From: Sebastes aleutianus
Taxonomy: Eukaryota > Chordata > Actinopteri > Perciformes > Sebastidae
Direction of reading: 5' to 3'
NCBI GenBank assembly: GCA_916700875.1
Contig: CAKAKS010000293.1
Span: 273,644 to 337,643 of the forward strand
Length of the DNA: 64,000 bases
Positions within the stretch are counted from its first letter, which is position 1. Each line of letters begins with the position of its first letter. Below, in pieces: positions 12,047 to 23,837 of the stretch. The notes below the pieces were generated by a model. That model was not told the DNA's origin and searched no databases. It saw only the letters and a program-made list of their open reading frames with translations. Made by a program: the position numbers and the translations under genes.

Positions 12047-12134
12047 GTGTTAGCTCACCTGGTAGAGCAGGCGTCCCATGTACCAAGGATGAGTCCTTAC
12101 CACAGTGAGATTGAATCCAACCAGTGGCTCTTTT
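12047..12134 (+). mobile_element. 3'-truncated SINE of the same family
   Basis: Reads GTTAGCTCACCTGGTAGAGC, then GCGTCCCATGTACCAAGGAT, with a weak B box (AGATTGAATCC). It stops before the tail and returns to minisatellite. Copy in unit 2 at about 36154-36241. Confidence 0.7.
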
Positions 12135-12425
12135 TATAGTATGTCGGAAAAAATTAAATAAAGTCCTAGTATATATAGTATTTTGAAAAAAAGTCATAGT
12201 ATAGTATGTTGAAAAATGTCACTTAATAGAAATCTCTGTAGGCTATTATGTATTATTTATATTTGAAACAATCATGCATACTTAACAGTGTTTTCTTCTC
12301 CCTGACGCTTGGCCATTGTTCGATTAGCTCTTTATTCACTCTTTACTTTATTAGCATCAATGTGTGCACAGGTAATGTTCAGATGTTGTGATATGGTTTG
12401 CTAGAGGTAATGTTCTGCAACTGCA

Positions 12426-12773
12426 TCATTCCAAAGGGATATTCACTCTAAAAAACTCGGAAATTAAATCTTTCTTTATTTGCAAATAGCCAGTAACATA
12501 CAGTATATACAGAAGCTTACACCTTTGCAGAAATCTCCCAAGTGTTGCCTTTCTTATCATACCAAGATTATTCATATGTAGTTGCAGAGATATTCTCTTC
12601 ATTTTGGGAATGTCATTTTCAAGCAGGGGCCTGAGCCAGAAGGTTACCGTCTCCTCATCGCTCAATGCAGATGTGATGTTTTCAACTCTTCCTGCTTCAT
12701 GTACGTCATGTACAAAGACAAGATGGCTTCTTGTCTCAGAATAGTGACTGAAGCTGCATGGACTACAAAACAA
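12426..12773 (-). CDS. Unidentified 115-residue ORF, unit 1 copy
   Basis: An ATG-to-stop frame encoding 115 residues, including DEETVTFWLRPLLENDIPKM and LHMNNLGMIRKATLGRFLQ. I do not recognise a family. The predicted protein is identical in the unit 2 copy at 36533-36880, and the one base difference I noticed in the frame is silent. Flanking DNA is almost as similar, so this does not prove selection. No signal peptide or transmembrane segment is evident. It could be a small exon, a transposon fragment or chance. Confidence 0.3.
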   Translation of the reverse strand: MFCSPCSFSHYSETRSHLVFVHDVHEAGRVENITSALSDEETVTFWLRPLLENDIPKMKRISLQLHMNNLGMIRKATLGRFLQRCKLLYILYVTGYLQIKKDLISEFFRVNIPLE

Positions 12774-12779
12774 TATGGC

Positions 12780-13772
12780 TGACCATGTAAAACTAATAAC
12801 AGCGTGCAGGGTGTGACGCCCGTTCAGGTCGTCAAATACTGCCGCTCTGTCACGCCCTCGTGTTGTGATTGGCTAGTACTACACAGTGCTATGATTGGCG
12901 AATTATCTGGCAATAGCAATGTGCTTTCTTATGCTGTGACAAGATGGACAAGAGTGTGTGGACGAAGCCATGAAGTTGTTCATGTTTACTCATTTAGCGG
13001 CTGGCTAGTTAGCTAGCTAGCTAATTCCACCATGCTTTCATGCTACACTGGTAACAGAAAATGAGCAAAACAAAGTTGTCACTCAAATGGTGATGAGCTT
13101 TCCTACACTGTGACAAGTGTGTGTGTTGTTCAAATTGTACTAATGTAGTGGCTGGCTAGTTAGCTTGCTAATTCCATTTAAATGCTAAACTGTTTGAATT
13201 GAGTGCACATGGGAGAAGTTTGCCTCTGTCAGAAACCTCTTCAGGTTTAGGCAGCAACTCTACTTGGTTAGGTTTAGGAAAAGATAATGGTTTGGGTTCA
13301 AATAAACCCTTTCTGGCAGAAAGCCCTGAAGGCAAAGACTTCTCCCGTGTGCAAAATGAGCCGAACAGTCGAGGCAGAGGCAACGAATACTAGCCAATCA
13401 CAGCACAGTAGGGCGGGACGAGGCCCAACACTGGGAAAAAAATAATGTGTGGCACACGCCGTGCAGAGAGGACAAGATGAAGCCTGACCTTCGGCTGCAT
13501 TCGTTAAAAATCCGGCAATAAGGCACCTTCCTGCAGGGTTGTGCGGAGTCGTGTTTATTGGTGCTTTAGAACGTTAAAGCCGTGAAACAATCAGAAAATA
13601 ATGTTTTATTTCTCTGATTCACTGCTTTGCTTTCACTAACGGAGCTCCCTCTCTTCATTCACTCTATAGATTGCATTTTTCATCATTTTAAATAAAGTAA
13701 ATTATGGTTACATTTAATTTTTTAACAACATTCCACCAGGAGCTACAGAACACGGTGGTGATAACGGCGACT
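12780..13772. repeat. Duplicated unit sequence, no gene
   Basis: Matches 36887-37790 closely. Contains GCTAGTTAGCTAGCTAGCTA near 13003 and a dispersed fish repeat around 13190-13395 (TTGGTTAGGTTTAGGAAAAG). The 13199-13393 frame is a translation of that repeat. Copy 1 has about 90 bp near 13405-13490 that unit 2 lacks. Confidence 0.6.
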
Positions 13773-13864
13773 CAACATTGATTTCTGAAGGGAAAAGCTC
13801 CACAAGTTGACTTCATGTGTCTGTGTTGAGCCATGTTATGTGAAAACTAGCAGGGTGACACATA

Positions 13865-15281
13865 CACACGTGGACAGAATTGTTGGTACCCTTCCGTTAA
13901 AGAAAGAAAAACCCACAATGGTCACTGAAATAACTTGAAACTGACAAAGTAATAATAAATAAAAATTCACTGAAAATGAACTAATGAAAATCAGACATTG
14001 CTTTTGAATTGTGGTTCAACAGAATCATTTTAAAAAACAAACTAATGAAACTGGCCTGGACAAAAATGATGGTACCCCTAGAAAAGATGTAAAATAATGT
14101 GACCATAGGGACATGTTAAACTAAGGTGTGTCCTGTAAATAGCATCACAGGTATCTTCAAACTTGTAATCAGTCAGTCTGCCTATTTAAAGGGTCAAAAG
14201 TAGTCACTGTGCTGTTTGGTATCATGGTGTGTACCACACTGAACATGGACCACAGAAAGCTAAGGAGAGAGTTGTCTCAGGAGATCAGAAAGAACATTAT
14301 AGACAAGCATGTTAAAGGTAAAGGCTATAAGACCATCTCCAAGCAGCTTGATGTTCCTGTGACTACAGCTGCACATATTATTCAGAAGTTTAAGGTCCAT
14401 GGGACTGTAGCCAACCTCCCTGGACGTGGCCGCAAGAGGAACATTGATGACAAATTGAAGAGACGGATAATACGAATGGTAACCAAAGAGCCCAGAACAA
14501 CTTCCAAAGAGATTAGAGGTGAACTCCAAGGTCAAGGTCCATCAGTGTCAGATCGCACCATCCGTCGCTGTTTGAGCCAAAGTAGACTTAATGGAAGACG
14601 ACCGAGGAGGACGCAAATCATAAAAAAGCGAGACTGGAATTTGCCAAAATGCATATTGGGTCAGTCAAATCTCAATGAAATCTCAAGACTATCAAGGCAT
14701 TCTGGAGCGAAATGTGCTGCCCAGTGTCAGAAAGCTTGGTCTCAGTTGCAGGTCATGGGTCCTCAAACAGGATAATGACCCAAAACACAGCTAAAAACAC
14801 CCAAGAATGGCTAAGAACAAAACATTGGACTATTCTGAAGTGGCCTTCTATGAGCCCTGATCTAAATCCTATTGAACATCTGTGGAAGGAGCTGAAACAT
14901 GCAGTCTGGAGAAGGCACCCTTCAAACCTGAGACAGCTGGAGCAGTTTGCTCACGAGGAGTGGGCCTAAATACCTGTCGACAGGTGCAGAAGTCTCATTG
15001 AGAGTTACAGAAATCGCTTGATTGCAGTGATTGCCTCAAAAGGTTGTGCAACAAAATATTAAGTTAAGGGTACCATCATTTTTGTCCAGGTCAGTTTCAT
15101 TAGTTTGTTTTTTAAAATGATTCTGTTGAACCACAATTCAAAAGCAATGTCTGATTTTCATTAGTTCATTTTCATAACATTTTTATTTATTATTACTTTT
15201 GTCAGTTTCAAGTTATTTCAGTGACCATTGTGGGTTTTTCTTTCTTTAACGGAAGGGTACCAACAATTTTGTCCACGTGTG
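13865..15281 (+). mobile_element. Tc1-like transposon in copy B
   Basis: Long terminal inverted repeats of about 210 bp start CACACGTGGACAGAATTGTT and end with the reverse complement, flanked by TA (13863-13864 and 15282-15283). Each repeat carries an outer and an inner GGACA...GGTACCC motif, the IR/DR layout of many fish Tc1 elements. Copy A keeps the empty site (GACACGTACATCTG at about 5528), confirming the boundaries. Length 1417 bp with a damaged transposase. Confidence 0.93.
14209..14969 (+). pseudogene. Tc1-like transposase, internally deleted and frameshifted
   Basis: The first frame (14209-14775) contains the paired-like helix-turn-helix DNA-binding region (RKNIIDKHVKGKGYKTISKQ; PGRGRKR linker; SDRTIRRCL). 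The middle of the catalytic domain, including the region of the first DDE aspartate, is missing. The DNDPKH motif with the second aspartate is near 14770 in another frame, and a later frame gives SPDLNPIEHLWKELK with the final glutamate, ending at 14969. At least two frameshifts and a deletion make it inactive. Confidence 0.85.
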
Positions 15282-17293
15282 TACATCTGTAATAAACTAA
15301 AAAAAAAAGTTTTTTTTTGTTTTACATCAAACATCACATACAAAAGACAATATTAAGGAGCTGACTTTCCACCAAAATCCAGACATAATCTGTTTGATTT
15401 AGTTGAGAAACTGAAGCCTCAGGTTCAGGTTTTATCTACTTCTTTATGTTTGTTACAAGCAAATCTGTTATAATATGAAAAAAGGCTGGTATTGGTATAT
15501 ATATTGTATATGGTATATATATATTTAGTAGTATGTGGAAATTAACTGCAAAACTCCATCGTTCCACAGGGTGGAGCTGCAACAGAAAGCAAAGCAGAAA
15601 CATCTATTTAAATGTGTTAATCTACAGTTCTGTTGTCATAAACAGAACTGATCTGCAGAGGCACTTTGGGTTCAGAATATATGAATGAATGAAGACAAAG
15701 TGAAACCCAGGTCCAGGTGGAGGAGGTGGTTGAGTGTGTAGCAGAAGGAGTGGAGGAGTCTCAGTGTGTCTGCAGAGACTGTGCAGAAGGACAGAGTCCA
15801 GATACACTGATGATACTCTGTCAGGTCCAGAGGAACACACAGGGATGATGGTGGTTAGAGATCACCACCTCTCCCATCTGATGAGAGAAGAAGAAGACAA
15901 CAGAAGTCATCCATCAGTGTTTACAGAGACTCCCTTCATCAGCTGTCAGTCAGCATCCAGTATAAAGAGCAGAAGGGACTTCAGTCTGTGTAGCGTAGCC
16001 AGCTTCCTTTCAGCTCTCATGTTAACGTATTGGAGTGAACACACTGAGCTCAGAGCTCACAGACCAGAGGCCTGTACTACGAAGCCAGTCCAACACACCC
16101 AGGGTATCTTCTCCTTATCTGGTTTAACTAACCCCTCAACCAAGATCCCGCTAAGCGGTCCTACGACAGCCGTTATCAACTCGGTAAGTCACCCCAGGGT
16201 TTCTCAGTCTGGCTATGAGCGCGTTCACATAGAAGGGGCGGGGTTTGTAGCACATGACCAATCACAGACATGGACCAGTCTACGGTCAGCAGAGCGGCAT
16301 ACTTTACAAACGCATATTAGAAAAGTTAAACACATAATCCAGACTAAAATTAACACAGTTTAAACTGCCAAATGCAGGAAGGACAGCTGACAAAAAAATC
16401 ACTGACTGTGTGAATGTGTAAATAAACAGACTTTTAATATCCCGATAGATCTGACTAGAGCTAATTACACGTGTGTTCCATTAAATCAATGTGTTGATTA
16501 GATGTGTTCTTATAGAATAGAATAGAAGATACTTTATTCATCTCCTGGAGGAATTACAATACTTTAGTCTTATTCTTTCAGCTCCAACCCCGGCGGTGTG
16601 AAACAGACTTAGGAGAAGGTAAATAATAAATCTATAAACATAATTCACAGCGGTAAGCAGGCTTACTTTCACATCTTCTAATCACCCACAGCATACATAA
16701 AAGTATTGGTAGCAAACTAACCAAGGCAACGCATTCAGTCTGAGGGACTGTAGGAGCACGACTCTGACGTGTCTCACAGCAACATACGGCTCAAGAAGCT
16801 GATTCAGATGAGTGACTATATGAATATCATATATGAATATATGATAAGAGATCATGTACTGATTTTGTGTTATTGTGGTTATATAAATGTCATTTATGTC
16901 CGTTTCACACCGCTGGGTTTGCAGCTGAGAGGAGAAGGCTACATTATTGTCATACAGGTCATAACAATACATGTGATCACATTAACTCAGCAGAGTACAC
17001 AAAGTAGTTCTAGTCAGATCTCTGGTGCTCTAGACGGGGCAGTGATATTACAAGTCTGTTCATTTACACATTCACACAGTCGCTGACCTTTCTGCATGTG
17101 TCAGTTTAAACTGTGTTGCTTTTAGCCTGGATTATGTGTTCAAATTCTTTGTCTCTGTGTAATATTATTTTATGATCCACACAGTGGAAATAAACTGCTG
17201 AGAGTCCTGAGAGCATCATTACTGCAGAAACAGAGAGCTTTTCACTGCTCACTTTAATGATGGATTTACTGCTGCTAGGTTGGTTTCAGTCAC
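15282..17293. repeat. Duplicated NLR 3' block, copy B (unit 1)
   Basis: Continuation of the block that begins at 13773, after the Tc1 element. Same contents as copy A: dispersed element from CCTGTACTACGAAGCC at 16071, LINE-tail fragment near 16510-16570, and inverted-repeat element about 16320-17155. Open frames at 15734-16363 and 16769-17086 are conserved among copies but lack any domain. Confidence 0.85.
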
Positions 17294-17339
17294 ATTTCAA
17301 TGTTTCATCTACTTTTAAATATTACATGACAAATATGTA

Positions 17340-17565
17340 AATATTTGAAAGTGGGCGTGTAGAGGGCGGAATATGAGGCGGATCCACGTGCGCACATTTC
17401 CAGGTGGAGTGTGATTTATAAAGTGAACATTGCGTGCAGGTGTGCGTACGCACGGTTTATAAATCTGATTTTTTTTTGGCGTACGCCATTTTCGGCTTTT
17501 GTGCGCACGTACATTTTTAGTATGGATCCTACGGACTGTTTTATAAATGAGACCCCTGGTCTTTA
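17340..17565. mobile_element. Dispersed repeat present only in unit 1
   Basis: Sequence with GTGCGTACGCACGGTTTATA, then GGCGTACGCCATTTTCGGCT, a common fish interspersed repeat. At the matching place unit 2 carries a different element (40584-40775), so the two units gained separate insertions here. Confidence 0.6.
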
Positions 17566-17929
17566 TAAAGACCACATGGTTACTAAATGTAACCATGGTT
17601 CTATGATGGTTCTATCTCTCAATGAGAGAACACACACTTTCTGATCAGATTTGATGGTACGACAGTTTGATGGATGAGGACCACTGTCTCTATACATGAT
17701 GTGATGCTGTCAGCTGTAATCCAGCTTTATTTCCTGGAGACATGAACACAACAACAACATCTTCTTCACATCGACTCAAACACATGATCACAACAAGCAT
17801 CTGGCTGATCTGATTGGTTGACTGTTCTCTCTCTGTGTGTCACTGTTCTCCTCTCACAGCTTAACGGAGGAAACACATCACAACAATACTGCTGAAACCA
17901 GCATGGACCGACTCCGACCCTCTACTGAC

Positions 17930-18103
17930 CTCAGAGTCTCCAGTCTACAGTGTGGACTCTTCACAAGATCAGACAGCAGCTTCACATCTGAATCCTTCAG
18001 CTTGTTGTGTCTCAGATCCAGCTCTCTCAGATGGGAGGGGTTGGACTTCAGAGCTGAGGCCAGAGAAGCACAGCTGATCTCTGACAACCTGCAGAGCCTC
18101 AAT
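17930..18103 (-). CDS. NLR LRR exon, unit 1 (most 3')
   Basis: A 174-nt exon between a TTTATTCAG acceptor and a GTCAGT donor, phase 2 at both ends. It encodes a ribonuclease-inhibitor-like repeat: SEISCASLASALKSNPSHL, then RELDLRHNKLKDSDVKLL, then SDLVKSPHCRLETL. Such 58-residue exons form the ligand-side LRR solenoid of fish NLRC3-like proteins. It is the last LRR exon seen before the 3' block. No following stop-bearing exon or B30.2 exon was recognised, so the gene end is unresolved. Confidence 0.85.
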
Positions 18104-18493
18104 CTGAATAAAGAATAAATGATGAAGATAAAAATCACTTTATAATCCAGTCAGATGTGTTCAGGTTTTAAATGTGTAGCTCAACATCACTATGTCCTAA
18201 TCAATGATCTTTTCCCTAAAATGAGTAGAGTGACTTTGTCATTGTGTTATTGTGGATCATCATAATGTCAGCCTTCTACAGATATCATCCAAATGTCACC
18301 ACAACATTCATACACCTGTTCATGTCAACACACATCAATAACATGCTGCTGATCTCTGTGTTCATCTATGTGTGTGTGCTGAAGGATCAATATCGATGAT
18401 CAGACATTATTTGTGGAACATGTTGAAACAATCAGAAACCAGAGAAATATTTCTACTTCATGAAGTAAACTTGATCAATTCAGAACAAATATT

Positions 18494-19777
18494 CAGGGTT
18501 CCTACACATTTTACATTTTACATTCCAGACTTTTCCAGACTTCTCTGTAGATATTTCAGACCATATTTGACTTTGTGACTCGGGGTTCAGAGGACGCTGT
18601 TACAAGACTACAGCCCCCCCCCCCCCCCCCACCATGGTTGAGATGTCAAACAAATTTCCTCAAAGTTTGCATCCAGCTCTCTTTTCCCCATTTGGAATTG
18701 TTAACCAACCAGGCTTTGTGTTTGGGATCATCAAGCCAGCCCTCAGAACACTTTACTCATCGTGGTCGTTCAGTCTACAGTCCTACAGAGAAAGCTGGAC
18801 GACGTTCTGCTGTCAAACATTCTGCTCTAGGTGAATCACAATGATGCCGCCCCTCTATTAGCACCAGGGACAGACTGGGACACAAACCCATCCCAGGACT
18901 TTGAGACGGAGAGGTGTCTTATGTGAGCGGTCGGAGGGCGCGAGACGAAACATTGTGGGTTAGTAATTTTACCACTAATAGAGTTTTAGTGGTATCAAGA
19001 GAATGTGATGATGCTGAAAACCTTCAAGACACCTCATAGTGGTTGACACCTCCTCAGTTTAGTACGTCACCACTGCACTGAATCAAAACAAGATCGGCCA
19101 GACAAGCTGAGCTGAGCTGGAACACTGGTCACAGTTCATCACGTTCATGATGTAAATGACTGAGCCAATCAGATTTCAGCCAGAACGAGGATCAGTCCAA
19201 ATTAGGAGGGGCCGCTCGTCCCCCACCTCAATATGTAAAGTATTAGATTGTCCCAGTCTGACAGGCAGCGTTCTGCTCTGTGCTGTCTGCCTGCAGTTAC
19301 CGGTTACTTTTTATTATTATATTATTATTGTTATGTTGCTCATGATGAATAGTTGGCCCATATTTGGCTGCCAAAGTGCCGCCCTAGGCAGTTGCCTAGT
19401 TCGCCTATATGGAATCGCCGGCCCTGGATGTGACGTACAGGCGTAGAGGCAGCTCTGCATAGGAGCGTGCGTTCAGTCAGAGCCTACTTCCTGTGCTGCT
19501 TTCAACGACATCAAGCTCTCTCTGGCCCGCGCTCTCTCACACAGTAGTAAACATTGTGGCTGCACCGGCTGCTCCAAACACCATGAAAAACACTCTGCTT
19601 GTATGATCTATTTATTTTTAGAAATTCTGAATTTGATATCTTAGAAAGCAGAATAGGGGCAACAGTCTGGAAACAGACATGTTTTTCCATTCTCTCTTTT
19701 CTTTTTTCCATACTCATCCAGACCTGGAAATGACTAAAATCAAATTCCATACTTCTCCATACTGCGTAGGAACCCTG
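18494..19777. mobile_element. hAT-like composite element, unit 1
   Basis: Ends CAGGGTTCCTACACA and TGCGTAGGAACCCTG are inverted repeats, with AATATT abutting both outer ends. Inside, another element may run from CAGGGACAGACTGGGAC (18865) to CGCCGGCCCTGG (about 19427). There is no transposase. A poly-C run of about 19 bases occurs near 18606. Shared with unit 2 at 41973-43238, so the insertion predates that duplication. Confidence 0.6.
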
Positions 19778-20059
19778 AATATTAGTTGAGAGGATCTTCT
19801 GTATCCAGATGTGACCATTTACCAACAATGATAAACATTCATTTACTTTAACAACTAACAGTGGACATTTTCTACACTTTCTTTAAGAAACACAAGTCTT
19901 TTGTGACTGCAGACTAGATTTAGTTCAAGAAACATGAAAATATGAAGAAAAGAACATTAACAACTTTATGGATGTAAGTTATGTTTGTACATAAATCAGG
20001 TTCAATTGTTAATTTAACATATAAGATCTCTAATAGTAACAGAGAGTCAGTGAACTGAC

Positions 20060-20236
20060 CTCAGAGTCTCCAGTCTACAGCGTGGACTCTCCAGAAAACC
20101 ACACAGGACCTTCACTCCTGAATCCTGCAGGTTTTTGTTGAAGCTCAGATCCAGCTCTCTCAGATGGGAGGGGTTGGACTTCAGAGCTGAGATCAGAGAA
20201 GCACAGCTGATCTCTGACAAACTGCAGCTCATCAAT
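20060..20236 (-). CDS. NLR LRR exon, unit 1 (middle)
   Basis: A 177-nt exon, acceptor TTTATTCAG, donor GTCAGT, phase 2-2. It reads SEISCASLISALKSNPSHL, RELDLSFNKNLQDSGVKVL, CGFLESPRCRLETL. It is one codon longer than the canonical 174 nt (SFNKNLQ instead of SDNKLQ). Its counterpart in unit 2 is 43521-43694. Confidence 0.85.
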
Positions 20237-20903
20237 CTGAATAAAGAATAAATGAAGATAAAAATCACTTTATAATCCAATCAGATGTGTTCAGGTTTTA
20301 AATGTGTAGCTCAACATCACTATGTCCTAATCAATGATCTTTTCCCTAAAATGAGTAGAGTGACTTTGTCATTGTGTTATTGTGGATCATCATAATATCA
20401 GCCTTCTACAGACATCATCCAAATGTCACCACAACATTCATACACCTGTTCATGTCAACACACATCAATAACATGCTGCTGATCTCAGTCAAGTCTGGAA
20501 TTAGAGGATCAATATCAAATCAGACTTGTTGGACTTCATTACTTCATTTATTACATGGCCTTCTTCTCACTGTATCTGCTAGCCTAGCAGGTTTATGTCA
20601 TTTACAGGAAAGGTCCACATTTGTTCAAGTGTGTCTGTAAACAACAGCCACATGTCATATGTACATTAAAAGAGTTATTGGTGGCAGTAATCATTCCTCC
20701 TGTGAAGTGGTCCCTTCATAACACAACTACACTGTAAGAAATGACTTCACAAGTTCAAGTGAAACTAATATGAAGATTCAGCAGTCTGAGTCGACAAATC
20801 AAAGTTACAGACTGTTTAGTACCAAATTCCCTCTTTGAGTTACTATTCCTCCTGCAGCTCAACAAGGAAACTGTCAAACACAACATACTGACTGGATACA
20901 TAC

Positions 20904-21858
20904 TAAGGCTGGGCAATATATCCATATTATATCCATATCTTGATATGAGACTAGATATCGTCTTAGATTTTGGATATCCTAATATCTAGGGTTGTCAAAG
21001 TTAATCGTTTTAACGCCACTATTTTCTTTAACGCATTAATGCAATCGATCTTCTGGAGGTTATAGCGGCTCAGTTTTAAAGCTAGAGTGAAGATACTGGT
21101 ATCATAGGAAACTGGAAAACCTGATGAATCCATCGGTACCAACCATGTCAAACTAGCTCGTCGGGAAGGAGGTTAAATAACGCTCCAAACTTACTCTAAA
21201 GTTTGACGAGGAAAAACTGTCATGGGCATCTTCAAAGGGGTCCCTTAACCTCTGACCTCCAGATATATGAATGTAAATGGGTTCTATGGGTACCCACAAG
21301 TCTCCCCTTTACAGACATGCCCACTTTATGATAATCACATGCAGTTTGGGGCAAGTCATAGTCAAGTCAGCACACTGACACACTGACAGCTGTTGTTGCC
21401 TGTTGGGCTGCAGTTTACCATGTTCTGATTGGAGCATATTGTTTTATGCTAAATGCAGTACCTGTGAGGGTTTCTGGACAATATCTGTCATTGTTTTGTG
21501 TTGTTAATTGATTTACAATAATAAATATATACATACATTTACATAAATCATATTTGTCCACTCCCATGTTGATAAGAATATTAAATACTTGACAGATCTC
21601 CCTTTAAGGTTCATTTAGAACAGATACAAAAATTGTGAATAATTTGCGATTAATCGTGATTAAATATTTTAATGGATTGACAGCCCTAGTAATATCGTGT
21701 TGTGTTGTAAGTGTTGTCTCTTCCTGGTTTTAAAGGCTACATTACAGTAAAGTGATGTCATTCTCTGAACTTACCAGACTGTTCTAGCTGTTCTATTATT
21801 GGTCATTTACACAAAACAAAATTATGATATTTGATTTTCTCCAAGTCACCCAGCCCTA
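20904..21858. mobile_element. Outer MITE (TAAGGCTGGGC), unit 1
   Basis: Starts TAAGGCTGGGCAATATATCC and ends CACCCAGCCCTA, with a near-duplication of 8 bp (ATACATAC / ATACATCT) outside, as expected for a hAT-type 8-bp target duplication. It is split by a second MITE. The same nested pair is at 44357-45310 in unit 2. Confidence 0.75.
20987..21689. mobile_element. Inner MITE nested in the outer one, unit 1
   Basis: Ends TAGGGTTGTCAAAGTTAA and GGATTGACAGCCCTAG are inverted repeats, flanked by the direct repeat TAATATC (20980-20986 and 21690-21696). No coding. A related element is in unit 2 at 40584-40775, and the positional copy of this one is 44440-45141. Confidence 0.8.
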
Positions 21859-22437
21859 ATACATCTAACTCAGACTGCTGAAGCCTCTGATTAGTTTAAG
21901 ATCAACTTTACAGGTCATTTTACACAGAACAAGACTGTGGATTTAGTCCTCATCTCGTAACACTCAGGTTATACGGGGGTTGCTTCACAGACAGAAGGAA
22001 TGATGACAGACATCAATAACTCTTTGAATGTACATATGAACATGTGAGTATTGTATTCAGATAGACTTGAACAAAATATGGACCTGCAAAGATGTGTCTG
22101 ATGCAGAATATTTATTTGGTTTTTGTTTCAAATAATTAGACAATGCTGACATGAAAACAGATCACAGTTAGATCTGCTGTCAAAAAGAACGTGGGAATAA
22201 CTTAGAACCATAGAGACCTCTGATTAGATGGTGTCGTTCATAATCATCACTCGTGTGCCTTTAAGTTGGTGCAATATGTGTTTGTTGAAGAGTGCTGCAC
22301 CTTTAGACATGTTCAAATAGAGCGCTACAGGAATGAGTCCTAAAACCCAGAAATGAATTAGCATTTTAGCACTTCCTGTTCCCTCGTCTGGAAGTCAATG
22401 GGTTTTTAGTTAGATGCCTGAAATAAGGTCTGTGTTA
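21859..22437. other. NLR intron, nothing recognised
   Basis: Intronic sequence between LRR exons. Unit 2 (45311-45810) lacks about 70 bp present here near 22060-22130. Confidence 0.5.
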
Positions 22438-22620
22438 AAGGTCCAGTGTGTAGGATCTGGAGGTATCTAGTGGTGAGGTGAGGAGATTACAACCAACTGA
22501 AGCCTCTCCTGTGTGCCAAGCGTGTTGGAGAGCTACGGTGGCCGACGTGAAAACGTGAATGTCCCTCTCTAGAGCCATCTGGAGCAGAGCCAGTGTGTAG
22601 AGAGTGTGTGTACAAACTAC
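22438..22620. repeat. Dispersed fish repeat, unit 1
   Basis: Starts TTAAAGGTCCAGTGTGTAGG and continues GGTATCTAGTGGTGAGGTGA, a sequence type common in fish introns. Shared with unit 2 at about 45811-45990. No coding. Confidence 0.55.
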
Positions 22621-22644
22621 ATAAACTACAGTCAGTGAACTGAC

Positions 22645-22821
22645 CTCAGAGTCTCCAGTCTACAGTTTGGACCCTCGAGTCCAGCAGAAAGCAGCTTCAC
22701 TCCTGAATCATACAGGTTGTAGTTGTCACTCAGGTCCAGCTCTCTCAGATGGGAGGGGTTGGACTTCAGAGCTGAGGCCACAACTTCACAGTGAGTATCT
22801 GAGAGTCTACAGCTAGAAAGT
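22645..22821 (-). CDS. NLR LRR exon, unit 1 (first)
   Basis: A 177-nt exon with acceptor TCATCACAG and donor GTCAGT, phase 2-2. It reads LSSCRLSDTHCEVVASAL, KSNPSHLRELDLSDNYNLY, DSGVKLLSAGLEGPNC. It follows the NACHT exon directly: the NACHT exon ends in phase 2 and this exon's first base completes a valine codon. Counterpart in unit 2 is 46020-46193. Confidence 0.88.
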
Positions 22822-23837
22822 CTGTGATGACACAAAAATTACAAAATATGTTATTATGAAAGAGGACAGTTTATATTTACTTCATGCATTTGATGACTAA
22901 ACAGTTTGATATAAACTTCTTTAATCAACATTTACTCCTCACATCAGTGGTTCAGCTAATCTTATCTCACTGTTTGACATGAAACAATAATTCTCATCAC
23001 TCTCTCTCAAAACTGCAGACTTTTAATCTTTGTTTTTCTTTAATCTTGCAGATGAAGAGAGAGAACATGTAGTTACATTGAGGCTTCCCTAATGTCCAGT
23101 CTGTCAGTGTGATCTGATCCCAGGTCTGTCTCCACAAAGTTAGCATGAGGCCTTCTTGATTAGAAAAGCATTTTTAAAACTCAGTGAATAAGTAATAATA
23201 ATACAGTTGATAAAGATGACCTCTCTTTGCTAGCTACCTGCTGCTTTCAGGTTCACGTCCATAAATGGGAAAATTTAGTGACTGCTGCCAAACGGTTGAG
23301 AAATTAAACAAATCGCTATAATATTAGACCTGTACATAATTAAACATTCATATAACTAGATATTTTGATGACTGCATGGCGTTTTGTCATTAACACTCTT
23401 TTCTGAGCATCAAACGTATTCAGCTCACAAACACAATGAATGAACCAATGAGATTACATTATTTACAACATAATGACATCAGAAAGATGATATCAGTGTA
23501 TCAGCATTAAAAACATAACATTGATCTTTGGTTTGTATAAGATCTCTTAAAAAGTCTGAATTCTACCATTCTGCTGTTATATATTCATCAGACTGCTGTT
23601 ATTGGTGGAAGCTGTGTATTTCCTGTTACTACTCTTCTCTACAGCAACAAGAGAGAGAAACACCAGAGTTTCCTTCTGTGAGTAACAGAATAAAAGGAAA
23701 GACTTCAAAACAAGATGATGGAACACAACTTGAATTCATTAGCAATAAAATGCACCATTGCTCGATTCAACACACTCAGGGGTTTTACAACGACTATCTT
23801 TGTCTCGTATGACCAGTAGTTTACGGTGGCTAATGCT

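Larger units (their letters stand above)
11468..12425. repeat. Inverted minisatellite with SINEs
   Basis: From about 11685 to 12215 the core AGTCATAGTATAGTATGTTG recurs between SINE insertions. It is the reverse complement of the array at 1-2760. The same arrangement is duplicated at 35805-36320. No gene was recognised in the flanks. Confidence 0.8.

Noticed and set aside
13199..13393. 64-residue Gly/Ser-rich frame
   Set aside because: Translation of a dispersed fish repeat that is also open in reverse.
18600..18632. Poly-C run as a functional i-motif or G4 site
   Set aside because: Unit 2 has a much shorter tract at the same place; length may be slippage or sequencing noise.
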